Positions 6,147 through 8,803 of a stretch of 8,803 nucleotides of DNA are shown here, one piece after another (the first letter of the stretch is position 1; each line of letters opens with the position of its first letter). The notes under the pieces were generated by a model that did no database searches, was not told the DNA's origin, and worked only from the letters and a program-made list of their open reading frames with translations. Position numbers and translations under genes: made by a program. This DNA comes from Lysobacteraceae bacterium (GTDB lineage Bacteria; Pseudomonadota; Gammaproteobacteria; DSM-19610): NCBI GenBank assembly GCA_020201295.1, contig JAIVHA010000199.1, positions 1 to 8,803 of the forward strand, in the 5' to 3' direction.

Positions 6147-6188
6147 GTTGTAGACTTCGGGCGCCCCGCCTGCCTTGATATAGGTCAA
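6147..6188 (-). promoter_or_regulatory. FNR/DNR-type box and -10 of the nirE operon
   Basis: Read on the - strand, TTGAC-CTAT-ATCAA (6188-6175) differs at one position from the FNR/DNR consensus TTGAT-N4-ATCAA. A -10-like TACAAC lies at 6152-6147. If the box is centred at -41.5, transcription would begin near 6140 and positions -12 to -7 fall exactly on this hexamer. This is the geometry of a class II activated promoter. It gives the nirE-to-nirH operon its own low-oxygen or NO-responsive promoter in the 123-bp gap after the hemerythrin gene. Whether FNR, DNR, Anr or NnrR binds cannot be told from the site. Confidence 0.75.
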
Positions 6189-6211
6189 AAATTGCCCGTG
6201 CGCTAGCGCAC
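6186..6211 (-). terminator. Possible terminator or palindrome at the end of the hemerythrin gene
   Basis: GTGCGCTAGCGCAC at 6198-6211 is a perfect 14-bp palindrome that includes the hemerythrin stop codon. On the - strand it is followed by GGGCAATTTTTG, so a short T run lies a few bases after the stem. The T run is not directly adjacent and the possible loop is very small, so the terminator would be weak. It would partly separate the hemerythrin transcript from the nirE promoter just downstream. Confidence 0.35.
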
Positions 6212-6775
6212 CCCCCTGGCGCGCAGGAACTCGCTGTAGGCCTGGTCCGTGCCATTGATATGGCCGATCAGCCATTTCTTCAGGAACTGCACGGTCTCCT
6301 CGAGTCCTTCCTGGGGGTTGTTCCGATAATCCTCGAGCATGTCGTTAACCTGCCCGATCATCTCCCGGTGCTGCGCCTTGTGCGGCTCGAAATCCGGATA
6401 ATCGTGGGTTTCCATGAGGTCTTCCTCACGCTTGAAATGGTACTTGGTGTAGTCCACCAGGGCGTCCAGGGTCTCCTGCTCGAACTGCTGCCCGGTCTGA
6501 TAATGGGCCGCGGTCTGGAGCTGGTTGATCAGGCTCAGCAGGCGCTTGTGGTCATTGTCGATGGACTCGATACCCACGCTGTACTCATCGCGCCATTCCA
6601 CGAAGCGGCGCGACACGATGCGTCGGTGGATATAGGGGATCAGGGCCAGCAGCACGATCAATCCCCAGGACACCGGATTGAAGAAATCGACCATGAAACC
6701 AAGCAGGATGATGGTGATAATCACCAGCAACAACAGTGCCAGCCCGAACATACTCCATTGCTTGTTCATGCCCAT
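6203..6775 (-). CDS. Membrane-anchored bacteriohemerythrin
   Basis: Hemerythrins bind O2, and some bind NO, at a non-heme di-iron centre. From the ATG at 6775 the protein has 190 residues: two hydrophobic segments (about 9-29 and 33-50), a basic stretch (HRRIVSRR), then a hemerythrin domain. All seven iron ligands of the canonical pattern are present: H76, H113 with E117 (HxxxE), H132 and H136 (HxxxH), and H172 with D177 (HxxxxD). By the positive-inside rule the domain probably faces the cytoplasm. GGAG 8 bases upstream supports this start; an in-frame ATG at 6853 would add 26 polar residues before the membrane segments. The gene is divergent from nirS, with an FNR/DNR-type box in its promoter, and sits just upstream of nirE. 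It is not part of classical nir operons. NO or O2 sensing, buffering, or delivery near the denitrification machinery are guesses from context. It lacks a chemotaxis or GGDEF domain. Confidence 0.9.
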   Translation of the reverse strand: MGMNKQWSMFGLALLLLVIITIILLGFMVDFFNPVSWGLIVLLALIPYIHRRIVSRRFVEWRDEYSVGIESIDNDHKRLLSLINQLQTAAHYQTGQQFEQETLDALVDYTKYHFKREEDLMETHDYPDFEPHKAQHREMIGQVNDMLEDYRNNPQEGLEETVQFLKKWLIGHINGTDQAYSEFLRARGVR

Positions 6776-6890
6776 ATCGTTTCTCCAGATAGCGGACCTG
6801 TAGGGGGAAGACGCCTGGTGCACCAGCGCTGCCAGTGAGTCATTCCGGCGCATGCTTGTTATGCAAGATAATCCTTACGGCTGGTTCGAA

Positions 6891-6932
6891 AGTATGGGTC
6901 TTGCCGCCAGGCAATGACTTGATCCTGATCAA
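6891..6932 (-). promoter_or_regulatory. Perfect FNR/DNR box and -10 of the hemerythrin gene
   Basis: TTGAT-CCTG-ATCAA at 6919-6932 matches the FNR/DNR consensus at every conserved position. On the - strand, CATACT at 6896-6891 falls exactly at -12 to -7 of a start near 6884, for a box centred at -41.5. This would leave a leader of about 109 bases before the hemerythrin ATG. Because the box is symmetric and lies between two divergent genes it might also influence nirS, but it is about 150 bp further upstream than the proximal nirS box. Confidence 0.75.
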
Positions 6933-6964
6933 TTATGGCTACCAGCAGCCGGTCACGATGGAAA

Positions 6965-7070
6965 ACCTGTATATTTCATGCATCGTTAATATTATTAATT
7001 TACTATAAATAACTACATCTCCTTCATTTTGTGGTTTTTTTATTACTTCTTATCACAAATACCTCATCAA
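6965..7070. other. AT-rich segment in the divergent nirS/hemerythrin control region
   Basis: The 383 bp between the hemerythrin and nirS start codons (6776-7158) contain no gene. The stretch at about 6965-7070 is strongly AT-rich compared with the GC-rich genes around it. It includes the near-palindrome TTAATATTATTAA (6986-6998) and a run of T at 7034-7041. It lies between the two FNR/DNR-type boxes, so it could be a bending or upstream-activator region (IHF, H-NS-like or NarL/NarP). I could not match a specific consensus for any of these. Confidence 0.5.
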
Positions 7071-7112
7071 TTGACTAACATCAAGGATGCTCGGCTCCAC
7101 GACACGTACAAA
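7071..7112 (+). promoter_or_regulatory. FNR/DNR-type box and -10 of nirS
   Basis: TTGAC-TAAC-ATCAA at 7071-7084 has one mismatch to the FNR/DNR consensus. TACAAA at 7107-7112 sits exactly at -12 to -7 of a start near 7119 if the box is centred at -41.5. The predicted leader is about 40 bases and ends with GAGG (7147-7150), 8 bases before the nirS ATG. Control of nirS by DNR/NnrR-type NO-sensing regulators from such a box is established in Pseudomonas and other denitrifiers. Confidence 0.8.
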
Positions 7113-7158
7113 GCCACAGAAGCCAGAAGCTTTTTCACACGCCACAGAGGACAAGGCT

Positions 7159-8803
7159 ATGTCAACAACACCCAGGCTAAGTAAGGTTCATGCCTCCGTA
7201 CTCACCGCATTGCTGCTTGGCGGCACTGCGATCTTCTCCAGTCAGGCCATGGGTGAAGAACCCACCCTGACCCCCGAGCAATTCGAAAAGACCAAGCTGC
7301 TCTATTTCCAGCAGTGTGCCGGCTGCCACGGCGTGCTGCGCAAGGGCGCCACCGGCAAGAGCCTGATGCCGGAGGAGACCCGCAAGCTGGGTCAGCAGCG
7401 CCTCGAACGCATCATCGCCTACGGCACCGAGGGCGGCATGAACAACTTCGACATGATGTACTCGCCCGAGCAGATCGCCATGCTGGCGACCTACATCCAG
7501 ATGGAGCCGCCGATCCCGCCGGAGCTGTCCCTGCAGCAAATGAAGGACAGCACCAAGCGTCACGTGGAGCTGAAGGATTATCCCACCAAGCCCATGCACG
7601 GCCGCAACTGGAAGAACTTCTTCCTGGCCATCGAGCGTGACAATGGCTCGGTTGCCGTCATCGACGGCGACAAACACGAACTGGTTGCCCGCATCCCCAC
7701 CGGCTATGCGGTGCACGTCATGAAGGGTGTGGAAAACAACAAGGCGGTCAAGCATCCCAAGCCTGATGAAATCGGCCGCTTCTGGTATACCATGGGCCGC
7801 GACGGCAAGATGACCAAGATCGACCTGTGGCAGACGCCGGACAAGATGCTGGTGGCGGAAACCCAGGTCGCCTACGATGCCCGCGACGTGGCCGTGTCCG
7901 GCGATGGCAAGTACGTCATCGGTGGTGGCTACTGGCCACCTCATTTCGTCATCCTCGACGCCGCCACCATGGAACCCCTGAAGGTGGTGTCCGCGCGCGG
8001 CGTGAACGTGGACGGGGAATACGTCAACGAGGCCCGTGTCGCGGCCATCTATGACACCCCCCACGCCAGTTCCTGGCTGGTCAACATCAAGGAGCTGGGC
8101 CAGACCTGGCAGGTGGATTATTCCGACATCCAGAACCTGCGCATCGACATGATCGACAACTCCAAGTACCTGCATGACGGGTTCTTCGACCCGACCGGCC
8201 GTTACTTCCAGATCGCCGCCAACGCCTCCGACCAGATGGTCATCATCGACTCCCAGACCCGCAAGCTGGAAGCCACCATCGACACCGACGTGCGGCCGCA
8301 TCCGGGCCCGGGCGCCAACTGGAACGATCCTACCTGCGGGCCGGTGGGTGGCACCACCCACCTGGGCGTGGGCAAGGTGACGGTCTGGGGCAACGACCCG
8401 GCCGGCCACAAGGACCAGGCCTGGAAGATCTGCTACGAGGTGGAAACCGAAGGCCCCGGCCTCTTCATCCGCACCCATCCGAAGAGCGACTACATCTGGG
8501 CCGACCAGACCCTGCATCCCGAGCCTGAGATCCAGCAGTCCGTCAAGGTCATCGACAAGAAGACCCGGGAGATCGTCAAGACCATCCAGCTGACCACCAC
8601 GGAAGGCTACGTGGCGACACACTTCGAGTTCAACCACGACGGCACCGAAGTCTGGGCCTCGGTCTGGAACCGTAGCGACAGCCTCAAGCCCAATGGCGAG
8701 ATCATCATCTTCGATGCCAAGACGCTGGAGGAAAAGGCTCGCGTGAAGGGCTTGTACGCGCCGACCGGAAAGTTCAACGTGTATAACCGCTCGCACCATG
8801 TAA
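7159..8803 (+). CDS. nirS: NirS, cytochrome cd1 nitrite reductase, cut at the C-terminal end by the window edge
   Basis: NirS reduces nitrite to nitric oxide in the periplasm, using heme c for electron entry and heme d1 for catalysis. The frame is open for 548 codons plus one base. It starts with a Sec signal peptide (about 1-31), then a cytochrome c domain with CAGCH (C53, C56, H57) and a probable axial M94. The d1 propeller follows, with proximal ligand H186 in TGYAVH. The two active-site histidines are H339 (LHDG) and H381 (RPHPG), 42 residues apart as in the Pseudomonas enzyme. The protein reaches TGKFNVYNRSHHV, matching the last residues of known NirS, so only a few codons can be missing. 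The final TAA of the window is out of frame and is not the stop. The start has GAGG 8 bases upstream. The loop after H186 looks about 12 residues longer than in P. aeruginosa NirS. Confidence 0.97.
   Translation, partial: MSTTPRLSKVHASVLTALLLGGTAIFSSQAMGEEPTLTPEQFEKTKLLYFQQCAGCHGVLRKGATGKSLMPEETRKLGQQRLERIIAYGTEGGMNNFDMMYSPEQIAMLATYIQMEPPIPPELSLQQMKDSTKRHVELKDYPTKPMHGRNWKNFFLAIERDNGSVAVIDGDKHELVARIPTGYAVHVMKGVENNKAVKHPKPDEIGRFWYTMGRDGKMTKIDLWQTPDKMLVAETQVAYDARDVAVSGDGKYVIGGGYWPPHFVILDAATMEPLKVVSARGVNVDGEYVNEARVAAIYDTPHASSWLVNIKELGQTWQVDYSDIQNLRIDMIDNSKYLHDGFFDPTGRYFQIAANASDQMVIIDSQTRKLEATIDTDVRPHPGPGANWNDPTCGPVGGTTHLGVGKVTVWGNDPAGHKDQAWKICYEVETEGPGLFIRTHPKSDYIWADQTLHPEPEIQQSVKVIDKKTREIVKTIQLTTTEGYVATHFEFNHDGTEVWASVWNRSDSLKPNGEIIIFDAKTLEEKARVKGLYAPTGKFNVYNRSHHV

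Noticed and set aside
5192..6178. 328-residue open frame on the + strand opposite nirE and nirC
   Set aside because: Antisense shadow of two clearly identified genes, with no domain features.
6260..6838. 192-residue open frame on the + strand opposite the hemerythrin gene
   Set aside because: Antisense to a gene with all seven hemerythrin ligands; no independent support.
6776..6853. 26-residue upstream extension of the hemerythrin
   Set aside because: It would put a polar, charged stretch before the membrane helices; the ATG at 6775 has GGAG at good spacing.
7177..8799. 540-residue open frame on the - strand opposite nirS
   Set aside because: It is the antisense shadow of nirS. The composition is biased (V, G, D, H, L) with no recognisable domain, while the + strand frame encodes a full cytochrome cd1.

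Overview
This window is almost entirely a denitrification locus: a cytochrome cd1 nitrite reductase gene (nirS) and the genes that make its heme d1 cofactor. High GC, dense operon packing, a FIS-less FNR/DNR-type regulatory layout and REP-like palindromes of the GTAGGAGCGG...CCGCGAAC type suggest a GC-rich gammaproteobacterium (for example a sulfur-oxidising or other denitrifying lineage), but the exact taxon cannot be fixed from this sequence alone.

Layout. On the + strand, nirS starts at 7159 and runs off the right edge, one base into codon 549. Divergent from it, on the - strand and reading right to left, come a membrane-anchored bacteriohemerythrin (6775-6203), nirE (6079-5282), nirC (5304-4975), nirF (4982-3894), nirD (3884-3420), nirL (3429-2905), nirG (2908-2462), nirH (2465-1923), nirJ (1680-478) and the first 77 codons of nirN (232-1, running off the left edge). 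From nirE to nirH the genes overlap by 4-23 bp or lie 9 bp apart, so they should be one translationally coupled operon. nirJ is set apart: the gap before it (1681-1922) holds a nested palindromic repeat element, and the gap after it (233-477) is filled by an inverted array of 37-40 bp repeats.

How the genes work together. NirE methylates uroporphyrinogen III towards precorrin-2, which becomes siroheme. NirD/NirL/NirG/NirH decarboxylate siroheme to 12,18-didecarboxysiroheme. NirJ, a radical SAM enzyme, removes two propionate side chains. NirF and NirN act in the periplasm on the last steps and on delivery of d1 to NirS, and NirC is a small periplasmic c-type cytochrome. NirS reduces nitrite to NO. 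The hemerythrin is not part of the classical pathway and is the most unusual neighbour.

Regulation. Three FNR/DNR-type boxes (TTGAT-N4-ATCAA or one mismatch) precede nirS, the hemerythrin gene and nirE. In each case a -10-like hexamer sits exactly where a class II (-41.5) activated promoter would place it. This is the strongest non-coding signal in the window. I found no RNA genes, insertion sequence genes or CRISPR array.
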